A DNA stretch of 64,000 nucleotides from Malachius bipustulatus (GCA_910589415.1 OU342638.1:11944014-12008013), one strand, 5' to 3'; positions 33,399-46,000 are shown, counted from the first letter of the stretch. The notes: generated by a model not told the origin, from the sequence alone. A program made the numbers and translations.

Positions 33399-33499
33399 CA
33401 AGTGACCGATCCGAAAAGGCAACCTTCTTCCGTCCGCCTCCGACCTGAGCTCTTCTACCAGGCTGTGTTTGTCCCGACTGGTGAAGCTCCCTATCCGGC

Positions 33500-33880
33500 C
33501 GTGCAAGTCCGTGCCCGGAGTCCCGCCGCCGCCGCCGCCGCTACCGCCGCCAGCTGTGTTTGCCCTGTCTGGCGTTCCATCCACCCGCCGTAGTCAGCTG
33601 TGTTTGTCCTGTCTGACTACTGCACCCGCTACCGCCGCCAGCTGTGTTTGCCCTGTCTGGCGTTCCATCCACCCGCCGTAGTCAGCTGTGTTAGTCCTGC
33701 CTGGCTACTACACCGTCCACCGCCGCCAGCTGTGTTTGTCCTGTCTGGCATTCCATCCACCCGCCGTAGTCAGCTGTGTTAGTCCTGCCTGGCTACTGCA
33801 CCCTCCACCGCCGCCAGCTGTGTTGGTCCTGTCTGCTCCTGCACTCTCCACCGCCGCCAGCTGTGTCAGTCCTGTTTGGC
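33500..33880 (+). repeat. GC-rich minisatellite inside the Gypsy-2 LTR
   Basis: A unit of about 88 bases combines two related halves (CAGCTGTGTTTGTCCTGTCT and CAGCTGTGTTAGTCCTGCCT), repeated roughly 4-5 times with decay at the edges. Each half contains the E-box CAGCTG. A (CCG)n run at 33524-33545 precedes it. Confidence 0.8.
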
Positions 33881-34088
33881 GTTTTGTCCCACCCGCTGTA
33901 TCTCCGTCTGGACGCCATACCCGCCACAAGTGCCCATCGAATAATTTATATTTATATTACATCAAATACTGAGATATTGTTTTATTTTGTCGATTAATAA
34001 AAACCAGCTTATAACTCAATTTATTTTTATTATAGCCACAAGCTATCTCACACGTCGAAAACTGCAGAACCCCGAAAACCGCTTCACA

Positions 34089-34499
34089 ATGGTTCTGAAA
34101 ATTAGAAGAGCAATCGCATCGACAATTAAATCACCTACATGCGGGTGAAAAAAGTATTCAAATTGGTCTTTTAATAACGAAGATTTGACCAGTTTAAAAA
34201 AAAAGTGTTGGTGGTATTATGTACCTGACGTAATACATATACCCAATCAGCGCTACAAATTTAAATCGCACCGTGGCTCAGTTTGTTACGCTCTTGCCTA
34301 GCAAACTGAGTTCGAATCCACGAGAGGATCACTTGTGGAGTTTTCCCAAAAAAAATCGGATTATTTTTTCATTATATTCATTATAAAAAGAAATAAAAAG
34401 AAAATATTTATTATTGAATCGCGCATAAAAATACACTATTTCTGCGATTGATGCGCAAGAAGGTTTATACATTCGAAATGTTCGCTAAATTATTTTCGC
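34089..34499 (+). mobile_element. tRNA-derived SINE, copy 1
   Basis: This matches 62353-62765 over about 400 bases. A pol III promoter-like pair is present: A-box-like TGGCTCAGTTTGTTA from 34274 and B-box-like GTTCGAATCC at 34309-34318. A short segment just before the B box is missing compared with copy 2. The tail contains GCGATTGATGCGCAAGAAGG, a word also found at 30468. It abuts the end of the Gypsy-2 LTR, so Gypsy-2 inserted at or near the SINE border. Confidence 0.65.
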
Positions 34500-35189
34500 G
34501 GTCAAATACGCACGAGGTTCATATAAGTTAACGCGGCGTTAATTTTTTATTTCCTTTATTGCGTACGTTCTCTTCAGAAAATATCACATCATCATGTAAA
34601 ATTCGGAGAATCGCACGTGTGCCGTTAACAAGAGCATTTTACTGGAGCGTTGGTAATAATGACCGTGAAAGTTTCACACGCAGTTGAGAATAAAATGTTC
34701 TGCGTAAATTGTTACAGATGGCTGTTTGTTTAAGTACCGTCCTTCTAAAAATACCAAAGTCAAGTTCTCCGAATAAAATGACTGTGCAAACAAATATTGT
34801 CTAGGGCAACAAGAAAAAAATCACAATGTCCAAAGAAAGATGGTAAAAATGTGCCTTAGATAATAACGTCTGTTCACGAGTTAAAATAAAAAAAATTGGA
34901 TATGTGAAACGAGCGGCAGTTTAAGTACCGTCCTCCTGCTCTAATGCCAATGTCAAGTTTGTAAAATAAAACAACTGCGAACTAATAGCGTCTGGGACAA
35001 AGTTTAGTAAGAAATAAAAATATTGCCATTGTCCGAAGAGAGACAGGAAAAAATATATTAGAATATCCACACGTGCTCGTACGTAAAAAAATAATGACAT
35101 TATTCATCATGTAAATTTATAATAAACACGTCTGCTTATACTGTTTATAATAAACAATCACGTGCACTGGGGCAAAGATTCGTCGTTGT
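34500..35189 (+). repeat. Diverged tandem repeat upstream of CpG island
   Basis: Two clear units of about 190 bases (34722-34910 and 34911-35100) share GTTTAAGTACCGTCCT, GTCAAGTT and GTCT-GGG-CAA landmarks. A third, more diverged unit may precede them from about 34600. CpG content is higher than in surrounding repeats. No gene was seen. Confidence 0.55.
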
Positions 35190-35403
35190 TGTTATTATTT
35201 GGTGTTGACGCCGCGGCACCGGTCTATACCATACACGGTAGGGGTCGGCGCTCGGCGAAATTTGATTTTTCTGTCCTCTTGTAGCGCTGACGCCGGCCGC
35301 CAGAGACTCGGCGCGTCCGGCCGGGGTAGTCGGAGACGAGGCCGCGCTTCTCGAAGTCGGCCGGTGAAACTGAATATGATTAATACAAAGGAACGTGACG
35401 TCA
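35190..35403 (+). promoter_or_regulatory. CpG-rich island with CRE palindrome
   Basis: About 200 bases are far richer in GC and CpG than the surroundings (for example GACGCCGCGGCACCGG, GGCGCGTCCGGCCGGGG). The palindrome TGACGTCA (a cAMP-response-element type site) lies at 35396-35403. It lies 1.6 kb upstream of the first exon at 37048 on the same strand. A short ATG frame starting at 35375 (33 codons) is not convincing. It could be a promoter or 5' exon of a host transcript, or a fragment of a CpG-rich repeat. Confidence 0.4.
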
Positions 35404-36758
35404 TCTTCGAAACTGCAACTTGGAGAAAAGTAAAATATTTGAATGAATGCTTGTTAGGATTGTTACAAAGATATATCTAGAAGCGGATATATTTAACAAA
35501 CGGAACATTCCAGAGAGCGGAGTAAAGAAACGGTTCGACATAGTGGACACGATGATGATGATGAACGTCCCAGGGAGGACGGCTGTGAAATGGAAATATT
35601 TCCAACAATCAACAATAGGTTTAACACGAAAAGGAATTAGAGTACCTATTAGAAATGCCTTATAAGATTAGGCGAGAGAACTGCCTACTTAAAAGTGCAT
35701 ATTTTTAATTAAAGAGCTTTTTCTGAATAGATGTTAGTGTCTTAAGAGGATGACATTTCCAAAAGTATTGACGGGTGAAGGTGGCAATAGAACGATTGAT
35801 ATGCATGTTTGAATTCAAGGTTGGCCGAAAATATGGTAAAAAAAACTGCATGCCGAGCATGCAGTTGTTTATTTTTTGATTTTATCTAATGAAAGAAAAG
35901 AAGTCCGTAGGTAGTGAGCTCGAGAGTTTAATTATTTTGCTTGGATTAATACCTAACAATTTTTTTTTTTTGGGCGGAAACACTAGTTAGGTATATTGGT
36001 TTAGTTATTATAAAAAAAAGCAACTTACATTATAACTTTTAATCTGAAGCTTTCATATCTTCTTCTGTGTCGCTACTCGAATCGCAGTTAATGCAGGGAA
36101 TTCCCATAAAATATCAGTTGCTGTAATCGGCTTCCCTAATTATTTATTATAAACTATTAGGAAAATAACAAGATTAGGAAAAAATGGCAATATGTTTGTC
36201 ATTCTTCAAGGAGGTTTTGCTTTTCCCATAAAGTCATAACAATTATTTTTGTTTAATGAAACTTCATTGTTCAAAATTTTTTTCATTTTTTCTCTCAAAC
36301 GACTGAACAAATTGAATACCCAGTGAACGAATGCATGAAGAGCACATTTTTTCCTGAAGATAAAATGAATATTTTTGGAGTACTACCCTGCAGAAAAAGG
36401 TCTTATAGCATAGCTCTTTATTGCTCGGAATAATGTCTTTACGATGTTACGCTTTAATCCTCTTTGTGCTCGTAGGTACATAGCCTCCGGGCCTTCAAAT
36501 ATTGTTATATACCACGGACTCTACCTAACAAGAGTTCGACTCGACAGCATGTCATTGTCCTCCAGACAATAATAACTCCGTTTAGAAAAATGTCACGAAG
36601 GTGCATTTTAAAATATCGGCATATTAGTTATGCGGGGGGAGGTTCACGATGGTGTTCGAACAATGGTCAATTTACTGACAGCCTCATTCTTACTCTCTTA
36701 TTGAGAGTTTTTATGGTGTCGTTATTACATTCGTTGTGTCGATAAGGGAACATATTAG
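35404..36758. other. No recognised gene; upstream region of the 37-49 kb locus
   Basis: A 72-codon open stretch (35447-35665) has a non-AT-rich codon look (GATATAGTGGACACG) but no family match, and is left unassigned. Otherwise the region is AT-rich. A 22-codon minus-strand frame at 36039-36107 ends in an acidic S/D/E tail (see rejected items). Confidence 0.4.
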
Positions 36759-36766
36759 TATTTAAA
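36759..36766 (+). promoter_or_regulatory. Possible TATA box of the two-exon gene
   Basis: TATTTAAA is followed 30 or so bases later by GTCATTTCTG (36788 onward), which could serve as an initiator. This would give a 5' untranslated region of about 255 bases before the ATG at 37048. The call rests only on spacing and sequence. Confidence 0.35.
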
Positions 36767-37047
36767 CAGGAGCCGCCCACATACCGGGTCATTTCTGTGT
36801 CGCATATCTTACAGGGTGGATGTTAGTAAAAATTATAGTGCCGTTTAGTAAAGTTGTATTATTTTACAAGTTAGTGCCAATTATAATTTAGTCATCATCA
36901 TTAAATAATAAATTTTCGCATTTTTTAACGGTGTTCGAAAAATAGTTTCTATTTTTATAATATTATTGCAATTGTAAATAAGATATAGTGATCGACATTT
37001 GGTTCTATTGTCAATAATCAATTATAATTATCTTATATCTTTTAAAA

Positions 37048-40000
37048 ATGGATGAGGTGAGAACTCCAGAATCTGCGTTCATGAGTACCAGACAATGCGA
37101 AGATGGCGTAAGTACATTTGATATTATCATCTCATTACAATTTTATAGGTAAATTATTGTTCAAAATATCTATTTTAAATATGTCAATGGTTTTCGTGGT
37201 CAGTGTTTAGTTTACAAATTTAAATATTGCAAATATTCTTGTTCAAAAAGAATTTAACAATGAAATAGATAGTGTTCTTAAATCTTTAACGATAATCTTT
37301 TGTCGAGTACCTATGATTAATAAAATACGATATTTGCATTATTTTGTGCATCACACGTTGTTCACTTGAATTTATTTAGAAAAAATTAATTCAAAAAGCA
37401 TGAGAGTCTGTATTTATGGTGCAAAGTCACAGTTTTACATGATTATAATTGTTATGGGTGAAAATGCAACGGTTTGTTTGTTTCGTATAAAATTTTATAA
37501 TGAAAAAATGTTATATTTATAGTCAATTGTGAACTTAGTCAAAATTTCATTTGTATTTATCATCAGTCGATAATAATATGTGTCGCATTGTTGTTAACTT
37601 TTTACGATTAATAAATTTTCATTTTTATTACAGTAATAGTAAATCGAAGTTTACGATAATTTATTTCTATTGTGTTGTGGTAATTATAATTAATTTTTAC
37701 GATTAATAAAATTTTATTTTTATCGCTATACACCGTGTTTTATATTAAGTCGGCACTATTGCTAACTTCGTTATTATTTAACCTAGAAAGTCGGTTAAAT
37801 TAGCAAACTAGTAGTATTTTTTCTCGTGAATAAAATGACGAAAGCAGAAAAACAATTGAACATCGCGTTTTCGAGATATTTAAAAAAATGTAAATTTTTT
37901 AATGGAACACCCTATATATTTTTAGATGGATCGGTTGCAAATTTTTTTTAAAGGAAAAAGTCTTTATGCACTATGATCCTAAAATAATAAATTCATTAGT
38001 TATTCATTATTTTATTACTCCCAAAGTAGGCTGCGACAATTATTGTAATCTAGTGTACCTACTTAATGTAAGGTATAAAAATTATGTCGTCCTCAATAGT
38101 GTATTTTTTATTTAAAAATTTTTTAAATAAAAAATACACAAAAAATAATAGTTGTTATCTTGAAAAGGATTTAATTTTCAGTAAACAAATGAAAGAACTT
38201 GTTTGTGTTGTAAAATTTTATTATTTTAGGATCATAGCTCATTGAGACTTTTTCCTTAAAAAAAAAATTGCAACCGATCCATCTAAAAATATACAGGGTG
38301 TTCCATTAAAAAATATTGATTTTTTAAATATCTCGAAAACGCGATGTTCAATTGTTTTTCTGTTTTCGCCATTTTATTCAAGAGAAAAAATACTACTAGT
38401 TTGCTAATTTAACCGACTTTCTAGCTCAAATAATAACGAAGTTAGCAATAGTGCCGACATAATTTAAAACACGGACAAATTCTGTTATTTGTTTATTTAA
38501 AATTAAATTTTTTTCAATATAACAACTCCTTTTTTTGTGTATTTTTTTATTGAAAAATACACTATTGAGGGCGACATATTTTTTTACCTTAAATTACGTA
38601 GGTAGGTACACTAAATTACAATAATTGTCGCAGCCTACTTTGGGAGTAATAAAATAATGAATAATTAATGAATTTATTATTTTAGGATCATAGTGCATAG
38701 AGACTTTTTCCTTTAAAAATTTTTTTTTGCACCCGATCCTTCCAAAAATACACAGGGTGTTCCATTTAAAAATTTACATTTTTTTAAATATCTCGAAAAC
38801 GCGATGTTCAATTGTTTTCCTGTTTTCATCGTTTTATTCAGGAGAAAAAATACTACTAGTTTGCTAATTTAACCGACTTTCTAGCTCAAATAATAACGAA
38901 GTTAGCAATAGTGCCGACTTAATATAAAACACGGTGTATAGTTAATTACATTATACGATAATCGAAAATAATTGTGACTTGAAACTAATTGAATTATTTT
39001 CATGTAACAAGCGTCCAGCGATTTAGATAATTTTGAGAATTATAAATCCATACACTGTTAAAATGTAATATTTGAAAAAATTTTCAGTTTCGTAGAATCA
39101 AATTGTATGTGGCAAATTGTTTTATAGCGTTAAGTACGCGCTCTGTAAAAATGTTAAGATATGAAATAATTTTATTTCATTTTCGTAAGATCAAATTGTT
39201 CGCGAAAATATTTTTTGGAGATATATTTTATAAGTACCTATGTACCTTAGACACGAAACAAAATTACATTTTCGTAAGAATAAATTGTATATGGAAAAAA
39301 TTATTATAACATTAGGTATACGCGCTGTAAAAATGTTAGATTTGAAAAAAAATCATTTTCGTAGGATCAGAGTATGTGGAAACAAATATTATTTTCGTAT
39401 ATAGGATCAAATTGTTTGTGAAAATATTTTTATAACTATAAGTATATGCGCTGTAAAATTGTTACATATTATGAAAAGTTTTCATTTTCGTAGGATGAAA
39501 TTGTTCGCGAAAGCTATAAAAATGTTTTACTTGAAAAAAATATTTCAATTTTATACTATAAAATATTGAGTGCTCAATAAACTAGTCTCGGATATTCATT
39601 AATCGGATACAAAACTTGTGATACCAATACAATTGTTTTCGATTATCGACAAAAATATTTACCCCGTGCTAGAACATTAGATGTACTATGTTCTTTGATA
39701 ATATTTATTTAAATCATTTATATACAATGTACATTTATAACATTTATGTGCAAGTTATATTTTAGTTTGGCCTGATTCTTCAGGGTTATTCACGGTATAC
39801 GCCACGGAAGTTTATGGCCGTGTCTCTGGATTTTAGGATCTTTTTATTTTTGGAGTGGATAGAGACCCAGCAGAGGTACGTTTTAAAATTATATTCATAA
39901 TGTACAGGGTGTCCCAAAAGCATGAAACATATCAAAGTTATGTTTTTTTAAATGGCATGCTCCTATGTTATTGCATTTTTAGATTGTCTGAGAAGAGAAA

Positions 40001-43000
40001 ATAAGATTGGCTTTTACAGTTGGTGTTTAAATTCAGAAGTTTTGGAGTTATAAACAAGTGAAAATCGTCATTTTTCAAGTTCAAGGCCCTGTACAACAAA
40101 AACGGCTAAAGATAGAGAAAAACGGCTTACATGTCCCTATTTTAACTTTTTATGTACTATCCTATGGTATAGAAACATTTGTGCTTTCTTTGATTTTTTT
40201 ATTTGGCGACGCGTGGAGAAATCTCAGAATTTTTCAAATTTTTTATCACCCTGTATAAACATTTCATCTACATCATAGGATAGTACATGAAAAGTTAAAA
40301 TAGGGACATGTAAACCGTTTTTCTCTATCTTAAACCGTTTTCGTTGTACAGGGCCTTGAACTTGAAAAATGACGATTTTCACTTGTTTATAACTCAAAAA
40401 CTTCTGAATTTAAAAACCAACTGTAAAAGCCAATCTTATTTTCTCTTCTCAGACAATCTAAAAATGCAATAACAAAGGATCATTCCATTTAAAAAAACAT
40501 AACTTTGATGTTTCATGCTTTTGGGACATCCTGTACATTACGAATATAATTTTAAAACGTACCTCTGCCGGGTCTCTATCCACTCCAAAAATAAAAAGAT
40601 CCTTAACTCCAAAGACACGGCCATAAACTTCCGTGGCGTATACCGTGAATAACCCTGTATATTCTCTTCTTAGTGTCTATAGTTCGAAAACTGTGTCCTT
40701 GATTAGATATCGGTCATTCAGATCATCCGGTGACGTTTGCTCAGTGAACGTACCGGACCGATCGACAAATTTTGGACGGCGAAAAACGCGACTCGCTTCT
40801 TTTACAATCGCGGGCTCTAAGCTTTCAATTTGAAAAGAATCTCAACATATTTTTATCGTTATACGAGTTCTATTTTTGTTTGGTTAAAATCATTCTAATA
40901 TATTGAATAATTTTACAAAAAATAAAATAAAATTCGTACAGGTATCTAAATATTAAGGCGGGATAAATATTCAGCGACTTAGATTATTTTTTTTTAAATT
41001 AATTATTAAAGTGCGTCAACTGCTGAGGTTATTAGCACTTATTTCTGTGAGGGAAGAGGGCAGGTATTTTGGATTTGAGCAGTGTTAAATAAGCTATATT
41101 TCCCTAAAAAGGTTAGACGTGTGAAGAAAAGCGAAAAACTGTTCGAGGCCATTTTCTTCCAGTGATACAAGATCATTTAGTGACTTTTCGTCGTGAAAAC
41201 CGTAGAGTTGTCTGTTGGCATGTTTTGATGGGCATTCGGTTACCAAGTGGCGGACTGTTAGGAGGAATGTAGGGCATAGGGGTGGATCCTCTTTTGTGAA
41301 CAGGTGGTTGTGTGTTATGTTTGTGTGACCAGTTGCTATTCGTGTGAGTATAACTTCCTCTCTGCGTGATAGGTTCTTTTTCTTTTTTATTTCATAAGGG
41401 GGGGGGGGTTTGGAAGCTTATTCCTCCCACCGCATAGCCTGAAGAAATCACTTTCCACTTTTTTTTGCAGTTCTTGGCTGTATGTGCATTTGACATCGTA
41501 GGGTGTTTCGAGGTGATTGTTCAGTTGGGGGAGTTCAGTTGCTTTCTTTGAAAGTGCATCTACTTTTTCGTTTTCTGTGATGCCAGCATGTGACGGGCAC
41601 CACATTATGGCGACCTTCTTGCCTTTTTGTTCTATTGCTTTTGATATAGTCTGTTGGATCTGGATTGCAATGGGGTTACTGGAAAACATTATTTGTAGTG
41701 CTTGGATTGAGCTGAGTGAGTCAGTGCATATGATGAAGCTCTTGTTTGGGTTTTCGAGGGCATATTTTGCTGCCTGGAGAATTCCGATGAGTTCGGCTGA
41801 GAAGATACTATACGTAGGTGGGAGAGAGATTTTAATGGGGGATGTTGGGATCGAAATAGCTACACCTACCCCGCTTGTCGACTTGGAAGCATCAGTATGA
41901 ATCACCACTGCAGCACTGATGGTATCTATGACATCTTTGTAGTTTCTCGAGTATTCAGAAGGGGGGGTAGTACTTTTTGGCAGTGCAATTAGGGAGAAGT
42001 TATAATTTGGGGGGGGGGGGGGGCATATTCCATTAGGGGACTTCGTGGCTTAGGTTCAGAGACTTTGATATTAGAGGGAGGTTTAGTGATGCCAGTATTT
42101 TTATGATTGTCCGGTGTAGTGGGCAGCTCGATCGGTGTTTGGACTCGTATATATTTGCATATATGGTGGAGAAAAGGGAGTGATATGCTGGGTTTTGTGG
42201 GTTTGCTGTGATTTTCGCTGCATACGACAGGCTCAAGTGTTGCCTTCGGATCCAGAGGGGCGGTTCTTCAGTTATTTTTAGTAGGGTTCTGACAGGACTG
42301 GTTCTATGAGCGCCTGTGGAAATTCTTAGGGCGGTGTTATTGATGTTTTCTAGACTGTTGAGGGTGGATAAGGGAGCAGATGCGTAGACTATTGATCCGT
42401 AGTCTATCTTGGATCTTAGAAGGTATTTGTATACGGTAATTAGGAGTTTCTCTTGTGCTCCCCACTGATGGTAACCCAGACTGTTTTTAACGTATTTTGT
42501 GTAGTTTAGGATATTGGGGCAGGTTTGGTCTTTAAGGTTTGTTTCTTGGAGGCAGACAACTGTAGGGTTTTCGTCCAAAACTAAGAGCTTAAAGTAATCG
42601 ATCCGGCTATAAAAGCCGTCGCAATTCTAATGAATAACCGAGAACATTTTTTGTGTGATGGTTTATATTGTGGGGGGTTTTGGGGATTCAGTAGGATTCA
42701 GCCTCGAATTGTTGACTCAGGGATTCCAGGGAAGCAGCGCTGCTAATGCAGTCGCTACTGTACTCTTTGTCTCTGTTTAATTGTTTGTGAATTTTATTAC
42801 AGATTCTAGTAAGTCGGCTTTTGATTGATCTGTTTTCTAAACTTGGGTATATATCCTGGATCATAGCAATAAGGGCATCAATATTATCTGTGTATTTCAG
42901 AGCGATTGATAGTGGGTCGTCAGAGCCGAATGTTTCCTCAAGGAAGCACACAAGCTTGTCGTGGGAGATTATGTACTTAGAGGGGGATTCTTTTATAATT

Positions 43001-46000
43001 TGTTCAGCAGGCTGGAGTAATTCCCGGACTTGGGCTGCGTTACTTTCTGTTGACAAGGATCTTTTTCGTCTCTTACTATCCTGTTTCAAATGTCTGTTTT
43101 TTTATCTTTTTTTTTAATTGAAAATGCACATGCACTGCAGGGAAATCCCTATGATGCTCTGGGAGCGGTGCATGAGCGGAGATATCGATTCATGTTGGCC
43201 TTGAATCTCTGTAGGTTGTATATTTCGGGAAACAAGCCCTTTGGAATGCTATTCCAAAGTGATGCGGTTCTATACATAAAAGAAGTCTGAAATAGGGTGG
43301 TACGAGGTGTAACGAGCTGAACCTGATACGGATGAGCGTCTGCGGCTCGACGTGTATTTCTGCCTGGTCTTGTTCTTGGTGGGATCAAGCGGGCCACGTT
43401 TTTTGAACACTTTCCATTCTACTCCTAGTTGGGGTTGCTGTTGTCTTGGGAGTTGGAAAAACAAATTCTCTCTTGATGTTATTATCGGGTGCGAGGGTTG
43501 TAGGGTTTGAAGGGTCTTCAAGGGAGTCAGTTGTTTCAATGTCATCAAGTGAGCCGCTGATAGTTGTGGTCGGTAGGCTTCGTTTTTTTGTTTCATGGGG
43601 GGTGGATTTTAGAGATTTTTCAGTTGTCAGGGTGTCAGCGTTTGAGGTAGAAGTCGTTTGATTGTTTCGTCGTGTCGTGGAGGGGCTGGTTGTTGGCAAG
43701 TTGTGGACTTCAGCAACGGTGATAATTTGATTGTTAGTGATAGTTGTATCTGAGGGACCTGAGTGGTGTGTGTTCGGGCATTGGGCCATTCTATGGCCTT
43801 GTTCCTCACAATGGAAATAGATCAGTTCACCAGAACCAATAAAAATTATGTATTCAGCATTGTCATGGGGGACGACTACTGACGCTGGGATTTCAATGTT
43901 ATCTTATCGTTGGATATATACATGGCGCCTAAAACTTAGGATGTGGGAGTATTCCTCTCCTTCTAGACCTGCTCGAAGGAAAGAAATATTGGAGACTAAT
44001 TTCAGCCCATTGTTTTTCAATGTAATTTCCAGGAGCTCATGGGGGATAGAAGGGCAGACGTTAGATAGTACCAATCTCTAAGCGAGGGTAATTAACCTAC
44101 GGATACTGACTTCTTTTCCGTCGATGGTAATTTTGTTATGTTTCAATATCAGGTCATCTACTATTTGGGTGCTTGCCAGGTATATACAAACTCGGTTTCT
44201 TGAGATTCTGGACGCAAAAGATATATTTTTGGGTCCCACCAACTTGCCGATTGGTACAACGTAGTCGTAGAGCTTCAAGTTATCTACTACATCAAGAACT
44301 ATAGCAAGTTCTTTTTTTTGGGGAATAGAGACGCTTTTGCTGCAGATGAATATGTAGTTTTTTGGGAGTGGTCTGTTATTTGGTTCATTTTGTGAAAATT
44401 TTAATAAAACCCCTGTAGTCAGAAGTTTTATTATACGGAATTTGTTTTTTTTTTGTTAAAGGAAAGTTCGCAATTTTATTAATCGAAATATTTATAAACA
44501 AAAAATCCATGCCAGCCGAGTGGTGACCTCGGCCTGGACGGTATCGGGCGTCGATAAACACTGATAGCCGATTTACCGAATTTAAATGATTTCATGCAAC
44601 TATTCAATAATATTATAATAATAATATAATATTAGTAAATAATAATAGTAGATATTATATTATGTTGTTGTAATGAACAATAAATAAATATTAAATTGTA
44701 TTGTATTGTTTTGCAGGATTTCGACGTTGGTCCTGCGTCTGTGGACAGTAGTACGTCGGTGTACAGTGGATTTCAGCAGCGTCGTAGTAACATCGTCGTC
44801 CGAAGCGATATATTGTTAACAGCGATGATGAACATCAATATGACGCCATCGGTATCCTCTTCTCAGCGAGAAACGGATGCGTTGTTCGACGATGTTGATA
44901 TGAATTATCGAGAGGAACCTATATATGTTCAACAGCTACCTCTCGATAAATCAAAAAAACATGCCGAAAATGCAACAATAGAAACGCACATTAATATAGC
45001 CTGTTTCGACGACGACGATGATAATGATGATGTAACAAATGATGATGTAGAAATGGACGAGATAAATGTAGCAGTAAACACCATAATTAATTCAATGGAT
45101 ATGATAAATGATTCATGTAATACAGAAAATATTATGCATCATTATCATCATCATCAAAATAACAATATTGCAGATAGACGACCCATCGTTAATGTTGAAG
45201 AAGGTGCTGGATGTAGCGTCGATGTTGAAGAAGAAGGTTCCCTCCATCATCATGGGACCGTGCATGAAAACATAGACAGATTGTTTGATAAAATATGTGA
45301 CATGGTAACTATGAACATTTCGAAATCTAACGAAACTGATTTACATATGCCTAATATATCTGAGTATCCGTTAAACTCGACGCTAATAAATACGGATACT
45401 TCAAATATTAGTATGCCCGATTTAACGAAATATATCGGCGACGATTTGGTCGATATTTTAAACGGACACGAAGGCGATGAAAACGATTCAGCGAAATTAG
45501 GCGAAGTTACAGCGAACGTGCAAGTTGCTGATCATTTAATGACCATTCGGGACCCTCAACCGGAATTTGACCAGCAACAGCAGCAGTGGCCATCGCAGAA
45601 TTATCATCGGGTCGAGAACATTCGGCAACTCAAGAAAGCCGAAGAGAAAACTTTCTTCGAGTTATTTACACATGAGCCAATTAACGAGGCCGGTGATAAT
45701 GCGGTTGTAAATAATACCGTAAGTAATGATAAGTTAGAAGTAACCTACAGGACCACGTACCCTGTCACGTTGACTGATAAAACGCCGATATCGTCACGAA
45801 CAACATCCAAAACGAAAACGTTCCTACCAATGTTGACTATCAATACACAATATTTATTATGTTTACTGGCGTTTCGGCGGTTCAACGTTCAATGTGACAT
45901 GGACAGGGTCTTGCGTACGGCGATTACGATGTTTAAAACCAAACAGATTATCAAGCATTTGAACCAGATACCGCCGAAATTAATTGACATTTTACTATTG

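Larger units (their letters stand above)
31140..34088 (+). mobile_element. Gypsy-2: gag-protease-only LTR element
   Basis: A plus-strand gypsy-type element has gag (31323-32447), an overlapping protease frame (32381-33151), then directly a purine tract (AAGTAAAGAGGGGG, 33185-33198) and an 889-bp 3' LTR (33200-34088). No reverse transcriptase, RNase H or integrase sequence lies between protease and LTR, so about 2.5-3 kb of a normal pol is absent. No matching 5' LTR was found upstream; the left limit is approximate, set by the loss of element-like sequence. It is non-autonomous, and its transcript could only be mobilised in trans. Confidence 0.75.
33200..34088 (+). repeat. Gypsy-2 3' LTR with internal tandem repeats
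   Basis: It starts TGTAACGAAG and ends CGCTTCACA after a purine tract. It contains a TATATAAA box at 33391-33398 and AATAAA at 33996-34001. Between them (33500-33880) lies a GC-rich array built from about 88-base units containing CCGCCAGCTGTGTT and CCACCCGCCGTAGT, about 4-5 copies. The open frames across the array are repeat artefacts. Confidence 0.75.
37108..44716 (+). other. Proposed 7.6-kb intron filled with repeats
   Basis: It starts GTAAGTA and ends GTATTGTTTTGCAG. Contents: AT-rich DNA (37108-37730), a composite palindrome (37731-38945), a decayed tandem array (39050-39560), a P1 palindromic element (39781-40657), a short CpG-containing stretch (40660-40830), and a minus-strand LINE (41094-44400). 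Additional small exons inside it cannot be excluded. Confidence 0.45.

Noticed and set aside
33402..33997. Several overlapping GC-rich open frames on both strands
   Set aside because: They arise from the 88-base tandem repeats in the Gypsy-2 LTR, which are open in several frames at once.
34261..34330. tRNA gene
   Set aside because: A- and B-box words are present, but the stems do not form a cloverleaf and the same unit recurs at 62.5 kb with a SINE tail.
35447..35665. 72-codon plus-strand open frame
   Set aside because: It has no ATG at its start in this frame until midway and no recognisable domain; it is noted only as part of the upstream region.
36039..36107. 22-codon minus-strand frame with C..C and acidic S/D/E tail
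   Set aside because: It looks like the tail of a DDE transposase or zinc-finger protein, but nothing upstream on that strand supports a coding region, so no call was made.
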